The position numbers and the translations under genes are program-made. The notes under the pieces were generated by a model. It saw nothing but the letters and a program-made list of their open reading frames with translations. It did no database searches and was not told the DNA's origin. A stretch of DNA of 64,000 nucleotides from an uncultured Selenomonadaceae bacterium. GTDB taxonomy: Bacteria > Bacillota > Negativicutes > Selenomonadales > Selenomonadaceae. Shown piece after piece: positions 30,878 through 38,733 of the stretch; positions within the stretch are counted from its first letter, which is position 1; every line of letters starts with the position of its first letter. The stretch covers positions 27,401-91,400 of the forward strand of contig CAJOGX010000004.1 in assembly GCA_905234175.1 (NCBI GenBank), written 5' to 3'.

Positions 30878-32311
30878 TTGTTAGTCCACGAAATTTTAAA
30901 CCAGGGGCACGGCTCCGACATAGCCATTGTCGACGAGGGGCGCCGCTTTACCTACGCTGATTTCGCGCAGAATGTAAAAATTTTCCGCAACCGCCTTTAC
31001 GCGTTGGGCGTCCGTGAAGGTGACCGCATAGGAATTTTTTCGCGTAACAGCGCTGAATTTGTTTTCGCGTACTTCGCAACGGCGTCGCTCGGCGCTATCA
31101 ACGTCCCGATAAATTTTCAGCTCAGCGCCCGCGAAACTAATTACATTCTCGAAAATTCCGAAGTCAAATTCGTACTGACCTATGAAAAACTCGACACGAA
31201 TTTCACGCAGTACGACATTGCCACTTTCGGCGAAATGCCCTGCGACGTGACTGCGCCGGAACTTCCCGCCGACTTCGACGAAAACAGTCCCTGCGTAATA
31301 ATTTACACTTCCGGCACGACCGGCAACCCCAAAGGCGCCGTGCTCTCCCACAGAAATCTTGTCCACAATACCAGGCAGTGCAGCGTTTTCAAGTGCCACC
31401 GCGAATGCAAAGTGCTCTGCGTCCTGCCAATGTATCACTGCTTTGAATGGACGTGCGCCGTGCTCAACACTTTCTATCGCGGCGCCGAAGCTCACGTTGT
31501 CCGCGTGTTCAAGCCCAAGGAAGTCGTTGACATGATTCGCGAGCACGGAATTACCGACGTGATAATTGTGCCGTCGATTTTCAAGCTGATAACCGCGCTG
31601 GCTAAGCCCGAAGATTTTAAGACCGTCCGTTTCGCAATGAGCGGCGGCACGACCCTGCCCGATAAAATTATTCAGGAGTTCACCGACAAATTCGGTTTGC
31701 CGATCGCTGAAGGCTACGGCCTGTCCGAGGCGTCGCCCTGCGTCTTCCTTACCACGCACGGCGAAGAGCGCGCCGGTTCCTGCGGCAAAATTCTCGACGG
31801 CGAAGAAATCAGAATCGTCGACCCCGACGGTAACGACGCGCCCATTGGTGAACTTCTCGTTCGCGGAGGGCAGGTTATGCTCGGCTACTGGAAAAATCCG
31901 CAGGCTACCGTTGAGGCTATCGACAGGGACGGCTGGCTCCATACCGGCGACGTGGCGAAGTTCGACGCCGACGGCTACGCGTATATCGTCAACCGTATCA
32001 AGGAAATGATTATCAGCATGGGCGAAAATATTTACCCGCGCGAAGTCGAGGAGGTCGTTTACGATTTCCCTGGAATCAAGGACGCGGCGGTTATCGGCGT
32101 CGAAGATAAACTGCGCGGACAGGTCGGCGCGTGCTTTTACGAGGTGCGCGAAGGCGAAAAGGTTGACCCGCGCGAGCTTAAAAAGTTCCTGCAGAAAAAT
32201 CTTGCGCTCTACAAAGTCCCGCGCGAGTTCCATGAGCTGGCAGAAATTCCCCGCACGTCCACTGGGAAAATTTCTAAGCGGCAGATTCTGGAGGATTTTC
32301 TCAAGGCGTAG
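30878..32311 (+). CDS. AMP-forming acyl-CoA synthetase
   Basis: 477 aa, adenylate-forming enzyme that activates a carboxylic acid, probably a fatty acid, to its CoA thioester. The P-loop is IIYTSGTTGNPKGAVLSHRN; AEGYGLSEASP (A5), GWLHTGDVAKFDADGY (A7), IVNRIKEMIISMGENIYPREVEE (A8 hinge) and TSTGKISKRQIL (A10 Lys) are all present. The start I favour is TTG at 30878, 8 bases after AAAGGAG; the track begins 17 codons earlier inside the PHP gene. Chain-length preference cannot be inferred. Repeat copy B starts 6 bases after the stop. Confidence 0.93.
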   Translation: MLVHEILNQGHGSDIAIVDEGRRFTYADFAQNVKIFRNRLYALGVREGDRIGIFSRNSAEFVFAYFATASLGAINVPINFQLSARETNYILENSEVKFVLTYEKLDTNFTQYDIATFGEMPCDVTAPELPADFDENSPCVIIYTSGTTGNPKGAVLSHRNLVHNTRQCSVFKCHRECKVLCVLPMYHCFEWTCAVLNTFYRGAEAHVVRVFKPKEVVDMIREHGITDVIIVPSIFKLITALAKPEDFKTVRFAMSGGTTLPDKIIQEFTDKFGLPIAEGYGLSEASPCVFLTTHGEERAGSCGKILDGEEIRIVDPDGNDAPIGELLVRGGQVMLGYWKNPQATVEAIDRDGWLHTGDVAKFDADGYAYIVNRIKEMIISMGENIYPREVEEVVYDFPGIKDAAVIGVEDKLRGQVGACFYEVREGEKVDPRELKKFLQKNLALYKVPREFHELAEIPRTSTGKISKRQILEDFLKA

Positions 32312-32316
32312 GGAAT

Positions 32317-32416
32317 CTACTTTCTTTGTGCCGACAAAGAAAGTAGCAAAGAAAGCTCGCCCGCTTAGGTCGCTTCCGGCGACCACACGCGGGCAGGCGC
32401 CCCATCCTTGGGGCGC
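32317..32416 (+). repeat. Multi-hairpin repeat, copy B
   Basis: Hairpin 1: perfect 13-bp stem CTACTTTCTTTGT, loop GCCG. Linker CAAAGAAAG. Nested hairpin 2: outer GCCCGC/GCGGGC, inner GGTCGC/GCGACC with TTCCG loop. Hairpin 3: GCGCCCC/GGGGCGC with loop ATCCTT. Architecture as copy A; inner stem and loop as copy C. It lies between the convergent ligase and ruvB genes. Confidence 0.9.
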
Positions 32417-32436
32417 TTCTATGCGCGTAAGTTGTC

Positions 32437-33453
32437 CTAACACGGCGATTCATTAAAAATATTCGCGGCTTCTGCGTTCATGTGAGCGTAACCGGCTTCA
32501 GTCACAACCCTGCCGCGCGGCGTCCGCATGATAAAGCCCAGCTGCAACAGGTACGGTTCGTAAATATCTTCAATCGTTTCGCGAGTCTCGCTAATCGACG
32601 CGGCAATCGTGTCGAGCCCGACGGGACCTCCGCGAAATTTTTTTATCATAGCCTCTAACATTCGCCTGTCGGTAGAGTCCAAACCAACGCTGTCAATTTC
32701 CAACGCCGCCAGCGCCCTGTCAGCAATTTCCGCTGAAATTTTCGAGCTGCCCTCAAATTCCGCGAAATCCCGCACGCGTTTAAGCAGTCTGTTAGCGACG
32801 CGCGGCGTTCCCCGTGAGCGCCTTGCAATTTCCAGCGCGCCGGTTTTTTCTATCGGGATTTTCAAAATTTCTGCCGCCCGCGTCACAATTTCAACAAGCG
32901 CTTCCGTCGAATAATATTCCAGCCGCGAAATGACGCCGAATCTGTCCCGCAACGGCGGCGATAAATTTCCTGCCTTCGTCGTCGCGCCAATCAGCGTGAA
33001 TGGCGCTATGTCCAGCCGAATGCTCCGCGCGCTCGGCCCCTTGCCTATGATTATGTCAAGCGAAAAATCTTCCATCGCCGAGTACAGAATTTCTTCGAGC
33101 TGCCGCGACAGCCGGTGAATTTCGTCGATGAACAGCACGTCGCGTTCCTGCAAATTCGTCAGCAGTGCCGCCAAATCGCCGCTCCGTTCAATCGCTGGCG
33201 CCGAAGTCGGGCGGAAGTTCACGCCCAGTTCGTTCGCAATTATTCCCGCCAGCGTCGTTTTCCCCAAGCCTGGTGGTCCGTAAAGTAAAACGTGGTCGAG
33301 CGCCTCCCTGCGCGAAAGTGCCGCCTGCACGAAAACTTTCAGGTTGGCTTTAACTTTTTCCTGCCCGATGTACTCGCTCAGTCGGCGCGGCCGCAAGCTG
33401 TACTGCCAATCGTCCGCCGCCTGCTCGTCCGTCGCGATTATCCGTTCCTCCAT
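32437..33453 (-). CDS. ruvB: Holliday junction branch-migration ATPase RuvB
   Basis: 338 aa. The AAA+ core has Walker [13 protein letters not shown], Walker B DEIHR, sensor [19 protein letters not shown] with the Arg finger, and the winged-helix C-terminus ending [25 protein letters not shown]. Preceded by [13 protein letters not shown], the family's N-terminal signature. It drives branch migration with RuvA, which is not adjacent. It follows fmt by 8 bp on the same strand. Confidence 0.97.
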   Translation of the reverse strand: MEERIIATDEQAADDWQYSLRPRRLSEYIGQEKVKANLKVFVQAALSRREALDHVLLYGPPGLGKTTLAGIIANELGVNFRPTSAPAIERSGDLAALLTNLQERDVLFIDEIHRLSRQLEEILYSAMEDFSLDIIIGKGPSARSIRLDIAPFTLIGATTKAGNLSPPLRDRFGVISRLEYYSTEALVEIVTRAAEILKIPIEKTGALEIARRSRGTPRVANRLLKRVRDFAEFEGSSKISAEIADRALAALEIDSVGLDSTDRRMLEAMIKKFRGGPVGLDTIAASISETRETIEDIYEPYLLQLGFIMRTPRGRVVTEAGYAHMNAEAANIFNESPC

Positions 33454-33461
33454 AAAAAACC

Positions 33462-34361
33462 TCAGTCAAAATTCCCAGCGACTTTGTGCCCGCGCAAATA
33501 ATTTCCCGCGTCGAGTTTTCTGGAATTGGGCGCCTGTATTTCTAAAATTTCCAGCGCGTCACTCCCAGTTCCAACGAAAAATTTTCCGCCAGCAGTTTTA
33601 ATTTCGCCAGCCGACAGATTTTGCTCAGCGAGTTTCGTACGCCAGATTTTAAATTTTTCGCCGCCGATAAAGCTGAACGCGCCGCCGTACAAACCTCTGA
33701 CCAGATTGTGAATTTCTCGCGCGGGCTTGCTCCAGTCGATTTTGCCGGTATCTTTTTTGAGCATTGGCGCATAGTTCGACTGCGAATCGTCCTGCTTAAC
33801 CGGCGTGATACTTTCCAGATTCTGAACGGTCTCTACGATAAGTTCCGCGCCGATTTGCTGAAGTTTTTCGCGCAGTTCCGGCAAAATCATTTCGCCGCCA
33901 ATTTCAACTTCGCGCCGGAGGAGCATGTCGCCGGTATCCAAACCCGCGTCCATTTTCATCGTGGTAATGCCGGTAATTTTTTCGCCGTTAATCAGACTCC
34001 ACTCGACAGGCGCGGCGCCGCGATATTTCGGCAGGAGCGACGCGTGGACGTTGACGCAGCCGAATTTTGGTAAATCTAAAACTGCCTGCGATAAAATTTG
34101 CCCGAACGCCACGACCACGATTAAATCTGCGTGAAATTTTTCCAGCTCGGCGACGACTTCCGGCGCCTTGATTTTAACCGGCTGAAGCACCGGCAGATTT
34201 TTTTCCGTGGCGAAAATTTTGACTGGCGACGGCTGAAGTTTCTGCCCGCGCCCCTTCGGCTTGTCCGGCTGAGTTACCACGCAGACTATTTCCGAAATTT
34301 CGTGGAGCGCCGCCAGACTCGGCACGGCAAATTCCGGCGTTCCCATAAAAATCACGCGCAT
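33462..34361 (-). CDS. fmt: Methionyl-tRNA formyltransferase
   Basis: 299 aa. The start is the ATG at 34361 ([16 protein letters not shown]); the 66 residues upstream in the track come from the def region in another frame. Signature blocks: [19 protein letters not shown], the catalytic [24 protein letters not shown] (Asn and His), and [17 protein letters not shown]. It formylates initiator Met-tRNA. It lies 1 bp downstream of def, the classic pairing. Confidence 0.96.
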   Translation of the reverse strand: MRVIFMGTPEFAVPSLAALHEISEIVCVVTQPDKPKGRGQKLQPSPVKIFATEKNLPVLQPVKIKAPEVVAELEKFHADLIVVVAFGQILSQAVLDLPKFGCVNVHASLLPKYRGAAPVEWSLINGEKITGITTMKMDAGLDTGDMLLRREVEIGGEMILPELREKLQQIGAELIVETVQNLESITPVKQDDSQSNYAPMLKKDTGKIDWSKPAREIHNLVRGLYGGAFSFIGGEKFKIWRTKLAEQNLSAGEIKTAGGKFFVGTGSDALEILEIQAPNSRKLDAGNYLRGHKVAGNFD

Positions 34362-34362
34362 T

Positions 34363-34842
34363 TCAGCTTTCCTTTCCTTCGCGATTGGGCTTGCCCTTCT
34401 GGATATTCTGCGCGATGTCGATAAAAAGCCGCCCGTCAAGGTGGTCAATCTCGTGCTGAATGCAGCGCGCCAGCAAACCTTCCGCCTCAATTTCGCGTTC
34501 CCTGTGGTAGCGGCTGGTGTATTTGACGCGAATTTTCGCCGCGCGCTCCACGTCGCCAAAAAGATTCGGGCAGGAAAGGCAGCCTTCCACGTCGACGGCG
34601 CTCCCTTCGCGGTAAGTGATTTCGGGATTAATCATATCGAAGCGGCGCTGTTCAACGTCAACGACAATCGCGCGGATTGAAACGCCAACCTGCGGCGCAG
34701 CAATTCCAACGCCTTCGGTCGCGTACATGGTCTCCGCCATATCGTCGAGCAATTTTTTAATGCGCTTATCGATTTTCTTAACGGGCGCGGCGATTTTTTT
34801 CAAAACGGGGTCGCCGGCGGTTTTAACTTCGAGTACAGCCAT
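34363..34842 (-). CDS. def: Peptide deformylase
   Basis: 159 aa, iron/zinc hydrolase that removes the N-formyl group from nascent proteins. All three motifs are present: GVGIAAPQVG, EGCLSCP (metal Cys) and QHEIDHLDG (two metal His and catalytic Glu). ATG start after AAAGGAGAATTTT. First of the def-fmt-ruvB run; 12 bp upstream lies the stop of the heptose-kinase-like gene. Confidence 0.97.
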   Translation of the reverse strand: MAVLEVKTAGDPVLKKIAAPVKKIDKRIKKLLDDMAETMYATEGVGIAAPQVGVSIRAIVVDVEQRRFDMINPEITYREGSAVDVEGCLSCPNLFGDVERAAKIRVKYTSRYHREREIEAEGLLARCIQHEIDHLDGRLFIDIAQNIQKGKPNREGKES

Positions 34843-34854
34843 AAAATTCTCCTT

Positions 34855-35877
34855 TCAGACGGCGTAGGGCAGGCCGAGCGCCTCTTCGTTGCCGTGAATG
34901 TTGAGCGCGCTGAGCATATCTGCCTTGCTGACGGCGTAGGTGCCGGATTTTGAAACGACGATACCGGCGGCGATATTGGTTATGTAAGCGCCGTCGGTCG
35001 GCTTGAGCCCGCCAGCCAGCGCCATGGAAAAAACTGCCGCCACGGTATCAGCCACGCCCGCGCTGTCGTAAACTTCCTGCGACTTGGTTGGAACGTTCGT
35101 CGTTTCGTTTTCGGTTACGAGAGAAATTCCGTGAGCCGAGCGCGTGGCGAGAACGTTTTTAATTTTGAACTTGCGCATAATGTATCGACCGGCGCGCTCC
35201 ACGGAGTCATCGTCGTCACTGCTGATTGGCGCGAGCATGATTTTGTTAATCTTGGCGACGTTGGGCGTGACGTAATCGGCCTGCGCGTACTTAATCCAGC
35301 GCTGCCCGTAAGGCATGACGGTGACGGGCACACCGTGATTGTGCGCATTTTTTATAACCGCGTCGCAGAAAAATTCGGTGCAGACGCCCTTTTCGTAGTC
35401 AGCGATAACAACGGCGTCGAGGCTGTCGTTCAAAAGGCGGCGGATATATTTTTCGAGCGCGGCGTAGTATTCGTCGGGCTTGGCGGAGCTGTCTTCAAAA
35501 TCCATGCGAAACATTTGCTGATGACCGCTGATAACGCGAACTTTGGTCGTGGTCGGCGAAGGAGTTTTAATTAAGCCGTCCTGATTAATTTTGCGTTCAG
35601 CGAGCTGTTCGGAAAGCGTTTCAAAATTGTGGTCGTCGCCAACGAAACCGGCAAGATAAGTCTGACAGCCCAGCAGTGCAAGATTGTTCGCAACGTTAGC
35701 GGCGGCGCCTAAAGACGAACGGCGCCTGACGATTTTCGCAACGGGAACCGGCGCGTCGCTGGCAAATTTGTGAACTTCGCCGTGATAGTACTTGTCAATC
35801 ATAACATCGCCGACGACCAGAATTTTACAGCGCGGCACCCGCCTCTCGAAGAAATTTTTCCAATCCGTTTTATCCAT
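34855..35877 (-). CDS. Heptose-7-phosphate kinase-like (RfaE1) PfkB protein, altered motifs
   Basis: 340 aa PfkB/ribokinase fold. The N-terminal part is convincing for the RfaE/HldE kinase domain of ADP-heptose synthesis: ILVVGDVMIDKYYHGEVHKFASDAPVPVAKI, LGAAANVANNLALLG, YLAGFVGDD, and VVIADYEKGV. Two conserved sites differ: the DPKG region reads VMPYGQRW, and the anion-hole motif GAGD reads SAGVADTVAA, keeping only the catalytic Asp. The protein may have a different substrate or reduced activity. The start is the ATG at 35877 after GGAGAGG; the track's extension lacks support. A promoter with extended TGATATAAT lies just upstream. No nucleotidyltransferase domain follows. Confidence 0.82.
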   Translation of the reverse strand: MDKTDWKNFFERRVPRCKILVVGDVMIDKYYHGEVHKFASDAPVPVAKIVRRRSSLGAAANVANNLALLGCQTYLAGFVGDDHNFETLSEQLAERKINQDGLIKTPSPTTTKVRVISGHQQMFRMDFEDSSAKPDEYYAALEKYIRRLLNDSLDAVVIADYEKGVCTEFFCDAVIKNAHNHGVPVTVMPYGQRWIKYAQADYVTPNVAKINKIMLAPISSDDDDSVERAGRYIMRKFKIKNVLATRSAHGISLVTENETTNVPTKSQEVYDSAGVADTVAAVFSMALAGGLKPTDGAYITNIAAGIVVSKSGTYAVSKADMLSALNIHGNEEALGLPYAV

Positions 35878-35905
35878 GACGCCTCTCCAATCTGAATTTT
35901 TGCCA

Positions 35906-35914
35906 ATTATATCA
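35906..35914 (-). promoter_or_regulatory. Extended -10 of heptose-kinase-like gene
   Basis: TGATATAAT on the minus strand about 30 bases upstream of the ATG; the -35 region (CTTTTT) is poor. Confidence 0.5.
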
Positions 35915-35926
35915 CACGCGTCAAAT

Positions 35927-35956
35927 AAAAAAAGCCCCGACATTTTCTGCCGAGGC
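35927..35956 (-). terminator. Terminator of the amber-interrupted gene
   Basis: On the minus strand GCCTCGGCA pairs with TGTCGGGGC around GAAAA and is followed by seven T. It lies 25 bases after the stop at 35981, evidence that a minus-strand gene really ends there. Confidence 0.88.
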
Positions 35957-35980
35957 GAAGGAATGCTTTAGGAAATTGTT

Positions 35981-36472
35981 TTATTTCTGCTGCTGAGGCT
36001 GATTCTGGGAGAACTGTCTGCCGCCGAAAGTGGGCTGGCTCATACCGCCGAAGCCGCCGAAGTCGCCGCCGAAATTGTTTTCGCCGAAGCCCAGCGAAAT
36101 TTCAAAGCGGTTTTCGGTGCCGAGAATTTCGCCCATGTCGTTCGGTTTAGCGAAATTGTTGTCGGCGATAAGTTCGTCGTTGGAGAGATCGTCTTCGTTG
36201 CTGCCCCAGAAATTCCTGTCGAAACGTCCGCCGAAAGTCGGGGGTTCAGGGCGTTCGGAATCGTCGTCGCCTTCGCCGAAAGTCGGAGGTTCAGAGCGTT
36301 CAGAATCGTCGTCGCCTTCGCCGAAAGTCGGAGCTGCGGGGCGATTGGTTTCGTCGAGTTCAGTGTCGCTGTCGAAAGTGGGCGGCTACTGCGGACGGTT
36401 GCCGTCGTGTTTGCCGAAACCTTTGCCGAAACCTTTGTTGTTGCCTTTGCCCATGTTGAAGTTCTTAATCAT
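35981..36472 (-). pseudogene. Low-complexity Gly/Phe/Asp repeat protein interrupted by in-frame TAG
   Basis: Missing from the ORF track because the frame is broken. An ATG at 36472 lies 8 bases after AAGGAGA and gives MIKNFNMGKGNNKGFGKGFG...GNRPQ, then TAG (36388-36386), then the same frame continues to TAA at 35981 with PPTFDSDTELDE, two 15-residue units of PTFGEGDDDSER (a third starts with PTFGGRF), and a Gly/Phe/Asn/Gln-rich tail. A terminator follows. The total would be 163 codons. The product looks intrinsically disordered; function unknown. Either a recent CAG-to-TAG type nonsense mutation, suppressed amber readthrough, or a sequencing error. The plus-strand ORF drawn here is its shadow. 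Confidence 0.65.
36231..36330. repeat. 45-bp tandem repeat within the low-complexity gene
   Basis: Units starting CCGAAAGTCG at 36231, 36276 and 36321 are exactly 45 bp apart; the first two are full length and differ at a few, mainly third-codon positions. They encode the acidic PTFGEGDDDSER units on the minus strand. Confidence 0.85.
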
Positions 36473-36607
36473 TGATGATCTCTCCTTGAAAGTTTTTTCA
36501 GTATTTTTATTTTTTAGTAGCCTTTGTTTGCTACTTTCTACATAATCTTTTTCGGAGTTTCCAAAAGGTTTCTTAAGCGCTGATTAAAAAATTTTTTTCT
36601 CACTAAA

Positions 36608-36632
36608 AAAGCCCGCCGAAGCGAGCCGTGAA
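36608..36632 (-). terminator. Terminator of dcuB
   Basis: On the minus strand GGCTCGC and GCGGGCT pair around TTCG, followed by TTTTT, just after the dcuB stop. Confidence 0.8.
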
Positions 36633-36638
36633 ATTCGT

Positions 36639-37979
36639 TTAAAGCACGATATGCGCCATGATAAAGCCGACGACGCAGCCGCTGATAACGCCAATCAGGC
36701 CAGGAATCATGAACGAATGGTTCAAAATGTATTTGCCGATTCGCGTGGTACCGGAGCGGTCGAAGCCGATACAGGCAAGGTCGGAAGGATAAGTCGGCAG
36801 GAAGAAATAGCCGTAGCAGGCGCTGATAAACGACATGACGATAACGGGATCCATGCCGACGCCGAGCGCCATTGGGAAGACGATAGCGATAGCCGCCGCC
36901 TGAGAGTTGACGAGTTTAGAGGTTAAGAAGGCGATAACCGCGAACGCCCACGGATATTCAGCGACAGCGTTGCCGAGAAATTCGCGCAGGAAAGTCATGT
37001 GCGCGCCGAAGAAAGTGTTCGCCATCCACGCGACGCCGTAAACCGAAACCAGCGCGACGATACCAGATTTGAAAACCTGGCTGTTGCCAACGTCCTTCGC
37101 CTTGACTTTGCAGACGAACAGAATTACCGCCGCAACCAGCAGCATGACCATTTGGATAACTGCCGTCATCGAAATTGCCTTCATTGCGCCTTTCGCGTCG
37201 GGGAAGTGCGGCAGGAGGTCGGGGAAGTTGCCCAGCGCCGCAATTACTAAAATTCCACAGAAGAAAATATACATTGCGTGAAAATAACTTTTCGGCAACT
37301 GCTGTCCCTGCAAAGATTCGGAGTCGCCGTAAACGTACGCGCGGTTTTCTGGGTCTTTAATAAATTCCTGGAAGCGCTCGTCTTTGTCCAAATCCTTGCC
37401 GCGCCGGTAACTCCACAGCGCCGCGAAAAGTACGCCCAGACCCGTCGCCGGAACTGAAACCGCTAAAATCTGCAAAACTGTATAATGATAGCCCGCCGTC
37501 GCCATGAAGCCGACAATTGACACGATAGCGACCGAGACCGGCGACGCACAAATTCCCATCTGAGACGCGACCGACGCCACCGCCATTGGTCGCTCCGGCC
37601 TTATGTTCTGCTTTATCGCTATGTCGTAGATTATCGGGAACATCGTGTAGACGACGTGCCCCGTGCCGCACAAAACCGTTAGAAACCACGTTGTCAGCGG
37701 CGCCAGAATCGTGACCTGTTTCGGGTTGTTGCGCAGAAACCTTTCCGCGTACTGCAGCATGACCGTCAACCCGCCGGAAGTTTGCAGGAAGCCCGCGCAC
37801 GTTACCACCGCCAGAATCGTCAGCATTACGTCTATCGGCGGCGAACCAGGCTTGTACCCAAATACAAATACGAATACTACAAGTCCTATGCCGCTTATCA
37901 CGGCAAGCCCGATTCCGCCGTGCCGCACGCCTATCAAAAGGCACAGCAGCAGTACGACGAAACCTAAAAACATTTCCAT
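36639..37979 (-). CDS. dcuB: Anaerobic C4-dicarboxylate transporter, DcuA/DcuB family
   Basis: 446 aa, the usual length for the family, with about ten to twelve membrane segments. Strong signatures: GYKPGSPPIDVMLTILAVVTCAGFLQTSGGL, CGTGHVVYTMFPIIYDIAIKQNIRPERPM and SQMGICASPVSVAIVS. Such carriers exchange fumarate, succinate, malate or aspartate in anaerobes, which fits succinate-propionate metabolism encoded at 55-59 kb. Start: ATG at 37979, 8 bases after GAGAGGG; the GTG at 37988 overlaps that site. It has its own promoter and terminator and is divergent from grpE. Confidence 0.95.
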   Translation of the reverse strand: MEMFLGFVVLLLCLLIGVRHGGIGLAVISGIGLVVFVFVFGYKPGSPPIDVMLTILAVVTCAGFLQTSGGLTVMLQYAERFLRNNPKQVTILAPLTTWFLTVLCGTGHVVYTMFPIIYDIAIKQNIRPERPMAVASVASQMGICASPVSVAIVSIVGFMATAGYHYTVLQILAVSVPATGLGVLFAALWSYRRGKDLDKDERFQEFIKDPENRAYVYGDSESLQGQQLPKSYFHAMYIFFCGILVIAALGNFPDLLPHFPDAKGAMKAISMTAVIQMVMLLVAAVILFVCKVKAKDVGNSQVFKSGIVALVSVYGVAWMANTFFGAHMTFLREFLGNAVAEYPWAFAVIAFLTSKLVNSQAAAIAIVFPMALGVGMDPVIVMSFISACYGYFFLPTYPSDLACIGFDRSGTTRIGKYILNHSFMIPGLIGVISGCVVGFIMAHIVL

Positions 37980-38000
37980 AAATTTCACCCTCTCCCAGAA

Positions 38001-38029
38001 TTTTTACGCTGAAAATATTCTAGTTTCAA
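38001..38029 (-). promoter_or_regulatory. Candidate promoter of dcuB
   Basis: TTGAAA (38029-38024), 17-bp spacer, TAAAAA (38006-38001) on the minus strand. Confidence 0.5.
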
Positions 38030-38065
38030 CAAACATTTCCTGCCGCAAGAAATTTTCAAAGGGTC

Positions 38066-38094
38066 TTGACTTTTTGTCTAATTAGTGCTAATCT
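38066..38094 (+). promoter_or_regulatory. Promoter of grpE-dnaK-dnaJ
   Basis: TTGACT (38066-38071), 17-bp spacer, TAATCT (38089-38094). The spacer end TTAGTGCTAA resembles one arm of the CIRCE/HrcA operator (GAGTGCTAA), but the matching TTAGCACTC arm is not present, and no hrcA precedes grpE. Confidence 0.6.
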
Positions 38095-38124
38095 TTAGCC
38101 CTACCGAAGAAAGGGGCTGAGGAA

Positions 38125-38691
38125 TTGGCGGAAGATAAAAAGATAACTGTAGAGAACGAGGACGGTGACAGCGCGGAGATTAGCGGAAATCTGGCGTCGT
38201 CGCCGGAAGAAATAAAATCTGACAACAACGATTTGAATTTACTGGCGGATTTGGAAAAGCTCAAAACTGAGCTCGCCACGAAGAATGACAGGCTGCTAAG
38301 GTTGCAGGCGGACTTTGACAATTTCCGCAAGCGCGCGGCGAAAGAGCGTACTGGGCTGGCGGCGAATATTGAGCAAAACTTTTTGAAGGATTTGCTGCCG
38401 CTGCTGGATAATCTTGATCGCGCGATTAGTCAAGAAAATCCCGACGTTGAGGCGATGGCAAAAGGTTTCGCGCTGATTCGTCAGCAGGCTTACGATATTT
38501 GCTACGCGCATTCGCTCCAACCGATTGACGTTGCCGGCAAAAGTTTCGACCCGAATTTTCATCAGGCGGTTGGAACTGTGCAGGACGAGGCTAAGGAAGA
38601 CGGCGCGATTGCGGCGGAATTTCAGCGCGGCTATACGGCTCACGGCAAGGTTATTCGCCCCAGCATGGTGCAGGTCGTCAACAATTCGTGA
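38125..38691 (+). CDS. grpE: Nucleotide exchange factor GrpE
   Basis: 188 aa. An acidic disordered N-terminus leads to the long dimerisation coiled coil (LEKLKTELATKNDRLLRLQADFDNFRKRAAKER) and the C-terminal beta domain (GKSFDPNFHQAVGTVQDEAKEDGAIAAEFQRGYTAHGKVIRPSMVQV). It releases ADP from DnaK. The start is a TTG 8 bases after AAGGGG. First gene of the heat-shock operon, normally preceded by hrcA in Firmicutes, which is absent here. Confidence 0.96.
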   Translation: MAEDKKITVENEDGDSAEISGNLASSPEEIKSDNNDLNLLADLEKLKTELATKNDRLLRLQADFDNFRKRAAKERTGLAANIEQNFLKDLLPLLDNLDRAISQENPDVEAMAKGFALIRQQAYDICYAHSLQPIDVAGKSFDPNFHQAVGTVQDEAKEDGAIAAEFQRGYTAHGKVIRPSMVQVVNNS

Positions 38692-38733
38692 AAGATTTTC
38701 CACGTGAACTAAAATTTTTTGGAGGAATTTAAA

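Noticed and set aside
30896-32443. 515-aa minus-strand ORF opposite the acyl-CoA ligase
   Set aside because: Antisense shadow; no motif, no Shine-Dalgarno, and the true gene shows all adenylate-forming motifs.
32163-32456. 97-aa ORF ending in a basic TKKVAKKARP-type tail
   Set aside because: It runs out of the ligase gene in another frame across repeat B; the basic tail is only the translation of the AAAGAAAG hairpins.
36030-36545. 171-aa plus-strand ORF rich in Pro/Lys/Ser
   Set aside because: Complement of the low-complexity minus-strand gene, which has the Shine-Dalgarno, start, repeats and terminator; the plus ORF has none of these.
38066-38100. Complete CIRCE operator at grpE
   Set aside because: Only one arm resembles the consensus; the second 9-bp arm is absent.
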